Position numbers and translations under genes: made by a program
Assembly: GCA_905221605.1 (NCBI GenBank)
Contig: CAJNDS010002690.1
Coordinates: 295,001 to 320,000 of the forward strand
Length of the DNA stretch: 25,000 nt
Reading direction: 5' to 3'
Source: Symbiodinium natans
Taxonomy: Eukaryota > Sar > Dinophyceae > Suessiales > Symbiodiniaceae
The notes under the pieces: model-generated
Told to the model about the DNA's origin: nothing
Databases searched by the model: none
Seen by the model: only the letters and a program-made list of their open reading frames with translations
Shown here: one piece after another, positions 8,480 to 19,700 of the stretch
Numbering within the stretch: position 1 is the first letter of the stretch
Layout of the letters: every line of letters begins with the position of its first letter

Positions 8480-8708
8480 GGTTTAGGGTTCAGGGTTTAG
8501 GGTTTAGGGATTAGGGTTTAGGGTTTAGGGTTCAGGGTTTAGGGTTTAGGGTTTAGGGTTTAGGGTTTGAGCCTAAGCCCTGCATGCGACAAACCCCCGC
8601 ACCCCCAAAATCCTGCACCCACCCTGACCTTAATCCCTAATCCAGGGTTCATCACGGGTTTTGGGGTTTGGGGTTTAGGGTTCAGGGTTTAGGGTTTAGG
8701 GTTTAGGG
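8480..8708 (+). repeat. TTTAGGG arrays, two blocks
   Basis: 8480-8568 and 8657-8708 separated by a C-rich spacer. 8709-8969 beyond is AT-rich with one open + frame (8726-8971, 81 codons, not recognised). Confidence 0.93.
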
Positions 8709-8966
8709 CGGCGGCCGCAGGAAGAATGTGTGGTTTGAGAGTTTTGGAATACAGGGTTTCAGGATTCAGCGTTTGCTTCTATACTAGGGCTGGCGTTTTT
8801 GTGTCTATATATAGGTGTAATCATATTCCATTCTTATTGACAGAAAAGAAAATTAGGGACGAAATTAATGACTTAGGTACCTGTACCCCGGCAGAACTCT
8901 TCAGGGATTGTACGGCACCTATCTCCCTACAAAGGACCAGTGGGTTTATAGGGCTGTTCAGTGAAA

Positions 8967-9129
8967 CCTAAACCCTAAACCCTAACCCTAAACCCTAAAC
9001 CCTAAACCCTAAACCCTAAACCCTAAACCCTAAACCCTAAACCCTAAACCCTAAACCTAAACCCTAAACCCTAAACCCTAAACCCTAAACCCTAAACCCT
9101 AAACCCTAAACCCTAAACCCTAAACCCTG
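8967..9129 (-). repeat. CCCTAAA array
   Basis: About 23 units, two with single-base losses (CCCTAA). Precedes the candidate exon at 9156. Confidence 0.97.
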
Positions 9130-9155
9130 ACCAGGGGGCGTTGCAGTGAACCAAG

Positions 9156-9195
9156 GTTGAGGCCCAGATCTTCCACAAGAATCCCTACCTTCAGG
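9156..9195 (+). CDS. Candidate upstream exon, possibly pullulanase N-terminal domain
   Basis: AG|G island between a long CCCTAAA array and a TTTAGGG array. Frame VEAQIFHKNPYLQ resembles the QKFPFIS stretch of the plant N-terminal domain, and it would enter in phase from the island at 8020. A second frame from an AG|GC two codons later (PDLPQESLPSGLRLTLCE) is equally open. Assignment is tentative. Confidence 0.42.
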
Positions 9196-9432
9196 GCTGC
9201 GGCTGACGCTCTGCGAAGCTTTAGGGTTTAGGGTTTAGGGGTTAGAGTTTCGGGCTGTAGGAATCAAGGGGGTTAGGGTATATGGGGTTTATGCAACCTC
9301 GGTGGGATCTTCCATGGGTAGTCTTCTCCTCTCTTTCTTGTTCGTGACGGGGATTTGGGTTGGAAAGTTGGGCCGGTGAGCCTGCGCTGTTATCCCTAAA
9401 CCCTAAACCCTAAACCCTAAACCCTAAACCCT

Positions 9433-9895
9433 AGTGCCAAAGATTCACACCCGACCTTTCGCACCAGCAAATCTCTTCGGACAGTTTTCTGGATCGCGTC
9501 TATATGTAAACAGTTAAACAGGGGTGGTTTGGGGAGGGATCAGCGTGAGCTTAGGGCTCATAGGGTCTTGAGGGGCTTAAGGGGTTTGAGGTTTACACTT
9601 TGGGGGTTTTAGGCCTTCATGCTTCAGGCTTCGGGGTTTCACCTTAAGGGGTTTGGGCTTACAAAGGTGCTCTTAGATGGGGTTCCTCGGTAACATGTTA
9701 GGGTGCTTGGGGCGTGTAGGGTTGAGGGTCCCAGGGCCGGGCGGGGGGAGGGGGTTGGGTTTGGGAGGGTCTCTTGGACTGGGAGAGTCTGAGTTGTAGG
9801 GTGGTTGGCCCAAACCCAAATCTCAAGCCGCAAGCCCTTCACCCTGAGCCCTAAAAACCCTTGAACTCCAAACCAACCTTACGCCCTATTCCGCA
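9433..9895. other. Spacer, no assignable gene
   Basis: Unique sequence with one short splice-like island (CAG at 9469, then ISSDSFLDRVY, then a GTAAAC donor at 9507). A - strand frame of 67 codons (9639-9842) is Pro/Thr-rich and reads through degenerate telomeric units, so I give it no weight. Confidence 0.4.
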
Positions 9896-10060
9896 AACCC
9901 TAAACCCTAAACCCTAAACCCTAAACCCTAAACCCTAAACCCTAAACCCTAAACCCTAAACCCTAAACCCTAAACCCTAAGCCCTAAGCCCTAAGCCCTA
10001 AGCCCTAAGCCCTAAGCCCTAAGCCCTAAGCCCTAAGCCCTAAGCCCTAAGCCCAAGCCC
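9896..10060 (-). repeat. CCCTAAA array switching to CCCTAAG
   Basis: Eleven CCCTAAA units, then about eleven CCCTAAG units in one uninterrupted run. The abrupt switch implies expansion of one mutated unit. Confidence 0.96.
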
Positions 10061-10170
10061 CAAACCCTCCCGCTTCGTTCCCCCGCATCACTTGTCTCGA
10101 GACGTTTGCAGCCATGCTCCAACCACAGGTCAAGAAGCTTTAGGGTTTAGGGTTTAGGGTTACCAGATGC

Positions 10171-10222
10171 TGGGAGAGCGGTTGTTCCAACTTCGCGACC
10201 TTCAGGGACAACCGCTCCCCCT
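10171..10222. repeat. Hairpin with 14-bp arms
   Basis: GAGCGGTTGTTCC faces GGGACAACCGCTCC across a loop of about 20 bases. All three + frames are open through it; one reads CSNFATFRDNRSPCPSCG with zinc-ribbon-like cysteines. Coding status unresolved. Confidence 0.55.
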
Positions 10223-10342
10223 GCCCATCGTGTGGGCTCACCTTGGCTGCGGCCAAAGACCCTAAACCCTAAACCCTAAACCCTAAACTTTAGACCCTAA
10301 ACCCTAAACCCTAAACCCTAAACCCTAAACCTACGGGCACAG

Positions 10343-10405
10343 CGGACTGGTCAGACAGCTTGGAGAAACATGGGTCCGAGGACTATTGGTCCAAGGAGTA
10401 CGTTG
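10343..10405 (+). CDS. Pullulanase exon a (N-terminal domain)
   Basis: Reads [20 protein letters not shown] plus one base. It precedes exon b so that the join gives KEYVG-LRVP, aligning with the plant SSYRAFRVP segment. Donor is GCATAG at 10406. The acceptor before 10343 is AG|C, unlike all other exons. An AG|G acceptor at 10380/10381 would give a 25-nt exon DYWSKEYVG, which may be the real one. All three frames are open here, so the frame rests on the join to exon b. Confidence 0.6.
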
Positions 10406-13400
10406 GCATAGTGATGCCAGACACCAACCCTAACCCCCAAAGCCGATACCCTACACCCTACACCCTTAAACCACAAACCAACCCTAAGCCCTGAACCCTA
10501 AACTTCAAACCCCAAACTAACCCTAAATCCTAAACCCCGGACCCTAAACCCTAAACCCTAAACCCTAAACCCTAAAACCCTAAACCCCTACACCCTAAAC
10601 CCTAAACCCTAACAGCCGAGGCCTCCGGGTGCCGAAGGAGGCCGCCAGGGCTGCGCGAGAGCTTTGCCGCCCGGCCAGGGCGTAGGGTTTAGGGTTTAGG
10701 GTTTAGGGTTTAGGGTTTAGGGCGTAGGGTTTAGGGTTTAGGGTTTAGGGTTTAGGGTTTAGGGCTTGTAGGGTTTATAGGGCTTGTAGGGTTTATAGGG
10801 TTTGTAGGTTTCTAGGTTTAGAGTTTATAGTTTGTTTTTTTTTTGGGGGGCGGGGGGGGGGGGCGAAAGGGGGGGCGGGGGGGGGGGGGGTGGTGGGGGG
10901 GGGTGGGGGGGGGGTGGGGGGGGGGGGGGGTGGGGGGGGGGGGGGGGGTGGGGGGGTTTTCAGGGTTTCTTTTTGGGTTTTTTAGGGTGTTTAGGGTTTT
11001 TCGGGCTTTGGGTTTTTTAGGGTTTTTAGGGTTTTGGTTTTTTAGGGATTTTAGGGGTTAGGAAGGGTTTGGGGTAGTTTGTTGTAGGGAGGGCAGGGGT
11101 GCCGATCTGAGAGTTCTGGGTTTGAAGGATTCAGGGCTTGGGGCCTCATGAGTTTCAGGGTTTTAGGGTTTAGGGTTTAGGGTTTAGGGGGGGATTACGG
11201 GTTTTGGGGGTCGAGGGCTTAGGATTGTGATCATGTACGGATGCACCCCAAACCCCGAGCGCTAAACTGCGTCCAGCACATTTAAATGAACGCTACTGTT
11301 AGATGTTGCCCTAAACCCCTAAACCCTAGACCCTACACCCTAAACCCAAAACCCAAAACCGTGTGGGGGTTGCATGTTTTGGTTCCAAGAGTTCTGAGCC
11401 CTGAGCCCTAAACCGAAGCCCTAAATCCCAAGGCAAACAGCAACTCGCGGTATCTGTTCGTGTGGAAGGGGAAACCTACGACAACACAGGCGCCTTGGGG
11501 AACAGGGTTTAGGGTTTTGGATGGGTTGAGTGGTTGGGGGGTTTGACACGTGGGGTTTGGAGCTTTAGGGTTGGGTTTGGGGTTTAGGGCTTGAGGTTTT
11601 ACGGTTCAGTGTTTAGGATTAAGGGCTTTTTGCGGGGTGTGGGGTTTGGTTTTGGTTGTTTTGTGTGTTTGGGGTTTCGAGGCTTAGGGGTTTGACGGTT
11701 TGACTCTCAACCCTAAAGCCGAAACCCCTTGCTTTTTGTCGTGAGTACTGCTACCCCTTGCTTGTGCTCAAGAACCCCCTCACAATGCAAGATCATGTCC
11801 TTGTCTTTGGGGGTTCTAAAGCAACTACCAGTAATGTTAAACTTTTCCCTTGTACTTCTACTATAGCGTATGACACCCTTAGACCCTAAACCCTAAACCC
11901 AATTCCGCCCTGTGAAGCTCTCAAGGTACCTCTCCTTCTTTGCATCATGCAGCCTTAAAAAAACACAAGTCATTGGATGCCAGCACAAGGCGGAGTATAC
12001 CTAAACCCTAAACCCTACACCCCACACTCTAAACCCTACACCCTAAATCCTTTTTTAAACCTAGGGCCAGTAGCACTCCTTAGTTTTTGGGGGGATCACC
12101 CTCTTTTTTTTTTGAGCTTGCGTGCAGCAGGGGTCCAGATCGGAGTTCTTCTGGACCACTGCCGCTTGGACCACTTCCGAGTGCCGGGGCTGGGGGTTTT
12201 AGGGGTTTTAGGGGCTTTATGGGATTTAGGGGTTTTCGGGGTTTTAGGGTTTTTTAGGGGTTTTAGGGGTTCAATTTTGCGGCTCTAGGTCTCATAGTAG
12301 CTGAGTGAGTACACTTTACACTTTCTGGTATACTCTAATCCCCTATAGAACTGAAAGTGTACAATTTTGGGGGGGCTTATGAACTCAGCAACTAAGGTCT
12401 CAAGACAGCACGAAACAAGTGTGATGGAACAGGGCTTCGAGTTTTGGAGCGCAAGTTCCCCCCCCCCAAGAAGGCCTGCAAGAAACTACTGACCTTTCGG
12501 GTTAGGGTTTAGGGTTTTGGGTTTTGGGTTTTGGGTTTTGGGTTTTGGGTTTTGGGTTTTGGGTTTTGGGTTTTGGGTTTTGGGTTTTGGGTTTAGGGTG
12601 GTCTTTTTGGCGCGCTTCTGGTTCCTCAGAGGATATGCATTAAGGCTGTGGATGGAAGAGCCTCAAAACAACAGCTCAACACAAACCCCAAACCCTAAAC
12701 CCTAAACCCTAAACCCTAAAACCCTAAACCCTAAACCACGAGCCCAGGTTTCAAGTACGACGGGCCCTTAGGCTGCACCCCAAGCGCCGATGGAGGCTCG
12801 GCCTTCGGGGCTAGTCTAGGGCTAGTGGGGTGTTTAGGGTTTAGGGTTTAGGGTTTAGGGTTTAGGGTTTAGGGTTTAGGGTTTAGGGTTTAGGGTTTAG
12901 GGTTTAGGGTTTAGGCCAGAGGTTGGGGTTCAGGGTACCCCCCCCCCCCCCCCCCTATTATAATCCCCATAAAGGACTGTCAGTATATGGGGGGAACATC
13001 CCAACTTATAAGGGCTCAGGATTTGGGGTCAGGGGTTGTTTAGGGTTTAAGGTGTTTGGGTCACGGGCCATGGGGTGCTCTATTACCCCCGCCCAAAATT
13101 TTGTGATCCAGTTCGCTCCAGCGTCTACCCGTCCCACCCCCCTCAGCCCCACGGCCCAATTAAGGCACAAATACCAGGCAATGATCCTGTTCATGGAATC
13201 CCAAGAAGAAACACCTCATACCCCTTAATTCAACTGAGCCAGACCCTTTCAACGAAAGAGAGAGCCCCTCTAGGCGCGAGAAAACAACGCAGAAACCCAG
13301 GCCTGATACTGTAAACCCTAAACCCGGTCCCAAACTGTAAGCTGCAGTCCCAAGTGGGGTGTTGTGCTGCATCAGCGTCCTCCTCTTGCAACTGCCCCAG

Positions 13401-13755
13401 AACCCTGAGCCCTGAACACGCTAACACCTATGCCTAGAACTACCTAACACCACCCAGCCCGGAACTCTGAGCCTAAACCCTAAACCCTAAACCCTAAGCC
13501 CTAAACCCTAAACCCTAAACCCTAATTGCCCCCAAACCTCCCGAACCCCCTCACGAAAGCCCGTGCTGCAGCCCCTGAAGCCCGTAAAGCCCCTGAAACA
13601 CCGACCTGTGAGCCCGAAACTTCTCCCAAAACTCCAAAGGGTTTAGCGCTCTTAAGTATAGACATGCATATACACAGAAGTATGAGAGCTTAAACAGAAG
13701 TAAACATACATACATACATACATACATACATACATACATACATACATACATACAT

Positions 13756-13789
<34 letters not shown>

Positions 13790-16700
13790 GTGTGCATATA
13801 TATATATATACACATACATATGTATGTAATCTTGAATCCTAAGCCCTAAGCCCTAAGCCCTAAACCCTAAACCCTAAACCCTAAGCCCTAAGCCCTAAAC
13901 CCTAAACCCTAAACCCCAGCCAGGCCTCGACCTTCAGCTTTGGGCGCCCACCGCGCTGTCTGTGGAGGCCTTGGTCTACGATGGGCCGAAGACCCTTTCT
14001 GCGCAGATTCGGAGCTGTTGGTAGGGTTTAGGGTTTAGGGTTTAGGGTTTAGGGTTTAGTGTTTAGGGTTTGTGGTGTAGGGTGTAGGGTTTAGGGTATG
14101 GGGTTTAGGCCTTCAGGTTCTAAGGGCTCTCTCATTCTAGGGCGTTGGGCCCAAAAACCATACTACATAAGGTCTTGGGCTACTACGGGTTTTAGGGGTC
14201 AGGGTCTTGGTTTAGGGTGCCTGGTTTAGGGTTTTGGTGCATGTTCGGCTTTTCAGTGTTTTCGGGGTTTTTGTGCGTAGGGGGGCAGGGTCTAGGTTGT
14301 GAGGGCCCCCTCCCTGTACTCTCGAACCTCTCCATCGCAGTCTAACCTAAGCCTTCTCGAGGGATGTGTGTTCGCCTTGAGTTCTAAACCCCCCCCCGCC
14401 CGCCCCCCCCACCCACTAGCTTTTCAAAATCTGGGTGGCACAGGTTTTCAAACGCCCACTACCCCCCAGAATCCAACAGTGTTGTTTTCTAGGTGGGCAT
14501 TTCCTTTATACACCCCAAATACAATAGAATCCCCCCCTAAACCCTACACCCCAAACCCTAAACCCTAAACCCTAAACCCTAAACCCCAAAAGGGATACCG
14601 CAATTTTCGGGGGAACCTGCAGCTTACTCTGGGACACAGACCCGAATCCGCAGACCCTGAGTGTAGTGTTCGGAGCGGACCGAAGCAGGATGCCAGCATT
14701 CTCCAGCTGCTCAGAGTTTTAGGGCTCAACTAGGGTTTAGGGTTTAGGGTTTAGGGTTTAGGGTTTAGGGGTTTAGGGTTTAGGGTTTAGGGTGTAGGGT
14801 TTAAGGTTGAGGGCTCAGGCCCCTGGACCGAAATCCCTACGTAGGCAACTAAACCCGCAACCCTGGCCCCCCCGAAACCCGGTCACGTGCCCGAAGCGAT
14901 GAGCAATAGTGTTTAGGGTTTAGGGTTTAGGGTTTAGGGTTTAGGGTCATAGGGTCATAGGGTTCTTAAGGGAGGGGGATTTCAAGGAAAAATATAGAAC
15001 CCAAGGTTCCCGAAGTCTGCCTAAGCTTCTCTAGGGTTCCCTTGATACCTACCCCCACGAAACCCCCCTCCCTCAAGAACCCTATGACCCTATGACCCTA
15101 TGACCCTAAACCCTAAACCCTAAACCCTAAACCCTAGACCTAAACCTAAACCCTATGATGCAAAGGAAGAGCCAGCAACCGGCCCCTCACGACATGACGC
15201 CGGGTGAGGCGCCGCGGCACCTTGCCAAGTCAGCGAAGATCCAAACCCCAAACCTAAACCCTAAACCCTATATTTTAGGGTTTAGGGTTTCGGGTTTAGG
15301 GTTTAGGGTTTATGGTTCAGGGATTATATAGGGTTTAGGATTTAGGGAAACCTCAAACCTGAAACCCCAAAAAGCAAGCCCCAGAGCTCGAAAATCCCAA
15401 ACTCCAAACCCCACAAAATCCCCAACCCCCCCCCCCCCCCCCCCCCCCCTAAAGCACACAATCTCGCACCCCTTGTCCGAACCCAGATTGAGCTGAGCTT
15501 TGTTGGGCAGGTCTTTACGCAAACCCTAAACCCAAAACCCTACATGGGGTTCATCTAGGGCCCTAAACCCTAAACCCTAAACCCTAAACCCTAAACCCTA
15601 AACCCTAAACCCTAAACCCTAAACCCTAAACCCTAAACCCTAAACCCTAAACCCTTCACATGGTGTTCATCTTTATACAGGGGTTTATCGGTTTTATGGT
15701 TGAAAGGCCAAGCCACCAGACTCCCAAAGCCTTGGAGGACGGCGTCTGGCGCTTGTCATGTCCCCGCAGGCCGCGTTCTAGGGTTAGGCTTTAGGGTTTA
15801 GGGTTTGGGGTTTAGGGTGTAGGGTTTGGGGTTTAGGGTTTAGGGTTTGGGGTTTAGGGTTTAGGGTTTAGGGTTTAACGGTTGGTTTGGGGTTTGGGGT
15901 TTAGGGTTAGGGTTTGTAGGGCTTATCACGTTTAGGAGGTTTGTTTGTTTCGTTCACCCAGAGGCTCCAAATAGCCCAAAAACCCAACGAATAAGAGCCG
16001 CTAGAGCCGCAGGGTCAAAGTTGCGTGTTGAAGGCGGAGCTTCTAGGTGGCCCAAACCCTAAACCCTAAACCCTAAGCCCTAAACCCTAAAGAATAAACC
16101 TTAAACCCTAAACCCTAAACCCTAAACCCTAATCCTAAACCCTAAACCCTACACCCTGAACTGAGTCTTGCTTTGTTTCACAAGTGGTTTACGGTCGAGG
16201 GTTTAGGGTTTAGGGTTTAGGGTTCAGGGGGTTTCGGGTTTGTTCAATGCTAAAGAAGCTGCCTACTCAGACCTAGCCGCAAGTACCCATCAGCACCTCC
16301 TCGTAAATTACCCTGAACCCCTAGACCTGCACATCCCGATACTAGACCCTGAGCCCGAAACCCGGCAATTGTCCCGAAGCCGGACCCTGAACCCTGAACC
16401 CTGAACCCTGAACCCTAAACCCTAAACCCCAAACCCCAAACCCTAAAACCCTATAAACCCCAAACCCTAAAACCCTAAACCGAAACCCTAAACCACTGGC
16501 AGGTGGGCTGGCAAGTACTACACCTACCGCGTGCAGGCGTTCCACCCGTTGACCGGCAAGATCGAGACCATGGAGGCCAATACTGGGTTTTGGAGTACTA
16601 TTTAGGGTTTAGGGTTTAGGGTTTGGGGTTTGGGGTTTAGGGTTTGGGGTTTGGGGTTTGGGGTTTGGGGTTGGGGTTTGGGGTTTGGGGTTTGGGGTTT

Positions 16701-19700
16701 GGGGTTTGGGGTTTAGGGCTTGGGTTGAGGTGGTTCTTGGTTCTTTTTTTCTGGGTTCCCATTATAGCTACTTATACCGATAGAGCATACTCTTTTTCCA
16801 GGGTCTACTCCATAAGGCCTTCCCACCACACCACAGTCTTTCCAATTACCGTGCTTTTGTTTACGGTTTCTAGGGCTTGGCGTATAAAACCCTAAGCCCC
16901 AAGCCCTAAACCCTAGACCTTAAGCCCAGTACATAGGTTTTTGGTTTGGGGAGGGGGTGTAAACTTCTTGTTTGTACGCATACACGCTTACCCTAAACCC
17001 TACAAACCGTACAAATCAAGCCGGCAACTTTGAACCCTGCACGTTAAATCCTTGACATTAAGCCTTATCCCTAAGTTAACAATCCCTACAAGGCCTGAAT
17101 TAGCCTTAAGCCCGAAGCCCCTACACCCTGCACCCCAAACCCTAATCCCCGAATCCCCGAATCATCCCAAAACCCCAAGCCCTAAGCCCCAAACCCTAAA
17201 CCCCAAACCCTAAACCCCAACCCTAAACCCTAAACCCTAAACCATAAACCCTAAACCCCAAACCCCAAACCCTAAACCCTAAACCCTAAACCCTAAACCC
17301 TAGCTTAAATACCTCCGGGCAGGCGCCCGACCCCTACTCCGTCACCTGCTCTGCCGACGCGGAGCGCTCCCTGCTCTGCGCCCTCACCTGCGTTTAGGGT
17401 TTAGGGTTTAGGGTTTAGGGTTTAGGGTTTAGTGTTTAGGGTTTAGGGTTTAGGGTTTGCGGTTTAGGGTTTAGGGTTTAGGGGTTTTGGGGCTGTCAAG
17501 GAGGAATGAAGGGCTTTTGAGGCCCCAGGCGCTAAGCTTAAGCCCCAAACTCTTACCCTAAACTCGAAACCCTAAACCCTAAACCTCAAAGCCTTACCTT
17601 AAACCCTAAACCCTAACCCTAAATCCCAAACCCCAAACCCCAAACCCTAAACCCTAAACCCTAAACCCTAAACCCTAAACCCTAAACCCTAAACCTCTTC
17701 TCCAGCAAAGGCCGGCTTCCTGCCTGGGACACCGCCTCGATGCCTCCCGTGCCGCCCTTCCGCCACCGCGCCGATGCTGTCATCTACGCACCTCGGCTTA
17801 TGCTACTGGCAGGGGTTTGGGGTTTAGGGTTTAGGGTTTAGGGTTTAGGAATTAGGGTTTAGGGTTTAGGGTTTAGGGTTTAGGGTTTAGGGTTTAGGGT
17901 TTACCTGGACCCCCACCATCTTGTTACATACTTTGGGGTTTTGAGGAAGGGCTTCGCACCCTAAACCCGAAACCACTGCCTGCCAGTAAACCCTAACCCT
18001 AAACCCTAAACCCTAAACCCTAAACCCTAAACCCTAAACCCTAAACCCTGCTGCACGCCCTCAGGAGCTCCACGTGCGCGACTTCAGCGCGCGCGACAAG
18101 AGCGTGGCCTCCGGGCGTCGAGGGCGGTACCTGGCTTTCGAGCAGGCCCACGGGTTTAGGGTTTAGGGTTTAGGGTTTAGGGTTTAGGGTCTAGGGCCCA
18201 CGGAAGGGACGAGAATTCTGAGATCGGACCTAAGAGAGTATTTGAATTTTCGGAGTAGTTATGAGGTTTGGGGTTTAAGCTTTTGGGGTTCAGGGGGTTT
18301 AGCTTCATTGCGGTTGCATGGATTTTTAACGCACGGTAAGAGTTTCCCTTTTATCCTCACTGGCTGTTGGGGAAAGCGTTCCATGCGCCTGCTGGCAAAG
18401 CACCGAAACCCCAAGCCCCAAGCCCCAAACCCAAATCCTAGGTAGGACAACGGGGACCCTTAAACGGGAGCCCTTCTTAACCCTCTTCTGGCTCTCTTCA
18501 ACAGAACCTTATCGAGATGGTCTATATCCACAAACCCTAAACCCTAAACCCTAAACCCTAATCCCCTACCAAAAAGCCCGCGCGCGCGCGCGAGGAAGGC
18601 ACAAACGGAGACCGGCATTTGCGGAAGCTCGCGGCAGCCGGGATGACCCATGTCCACCTCCTGCCCACGTCCCCTGGCTTGGACTCATAACCGTGACAAG
18701 ATCTTAAGATGAAGCCCTAGGCCCCACACTAAACATGGACTTCTGAACCCCTGCCACACAGCGGGATTTAGGGTTTAGGGTTTAGGGTTGTTTGCAGGGC
18801 CTTCTGGGTTTAGGCCTAAACCCGAACCCCTTTCAACCCTTCACCCGCTCCACCTTGAACCCAAAAAAGCCTAAACCCAGAATTCCTTCAACTTTGAAAC
18901 CCCCGCAGCTTTCTCTCGACACCCTAAACCCTGAACACCTCGAAAGCTCCATCTTGGTTCCTAAACCCTAAACCCTAAACCCTAAACCCTAAACCCTAAA
19001 CCCTAAACCCTAATCAGTCCATGAACAAGACAGCAGAGCACCTCTCGAGGCAAACTGCAGCAGTGCAGCTGTCAAGTTCTAAGCTCCCATTCAAACCAGG
19101 AATGGGCTTAGGGTTTAGGGTTAAAGGGTTCAGGGTTTAGGGTTATAGGGTTTAGGGTTTAGAGTTTAGGGTTTAGGGTTTAGGGTTTAGGGTCCACGGT
19201 AGCTGTGCAAGAGCCCTCCCACGGTCAATAATTTGTTCGGCACGACCTAACAAACAGAATTCCCTTGCAGCCTCTCCGACTATACAACAGAGGCATACTT
19301 GCCCACATGAATCACGCTAAGCCCTAATCCCTTAAAACCTAAACACTAAACCCTAAACCCTCAACCCTAAACCCTGAACCCTAAACCCTAAACCCTAAAC
19401 CCTAAACCCTAAACCCTAACCCTAAACCCCACTGTCCAAATCACTTAAAAAAAACGTCAGATCTCGTGTCCTAGTCCCGAAGCATCCGAATATCCCGAAG
19501 CCCATCTAAAGGCCCCCCAGCTATGGTTGAGGGAGTAGAGACCCGAAGCCCTAGCCGACAAATCCGACAAGACCTTGCAGGGTTTTTAGGGTTTCAAGGG
19601 CCAACGTCAAATCCTAAACCCGAAACCCCAAACCCCAAACCCCAAACCCCAAACCCCAAACCCTAAACCCTAAACCCTAAACCCTAAACCCACACCCCAC

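Noticed and set aside
10832-11061. Gly-rich + frames
   Set aside because: Translation of a G homopolymer and degenerate telomeric units.
12517-12705. + frame [13 protein letters not shown]
   Set aside because: TTTTGGG array shadow; the tail ([11 protein letters not shown] in another frame) has no consistent join.
13551-13787. - strand frame [12 protein letters not shown]
   Set aside because: Translation of the CATA / CA microsatellite.
13985-14020. Extension of exon f ([11 protein letters not shown])
   Set aside because: Open frame with a GTAGGG donor, but joining exon g at 13985 gives the expected spacing to GVW; kept only as an alternative.
15143-15230. Island reading [17 protein letters not shown] as an exon between f and g
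   Set aside because: Protein-like, but it is not needed for the alignment and no phase-consistent pair of AG|G and GN sites was found on both sides.
19015-19106. Possible pullulanase exon reading [14 protein letters not shown]
   Set aside because: Sits in a C-to-G slot and faintly resembles the QQAAV segment, but that segment is supplied better by exon o, and exon l joins exon m directly with a perfect family match.
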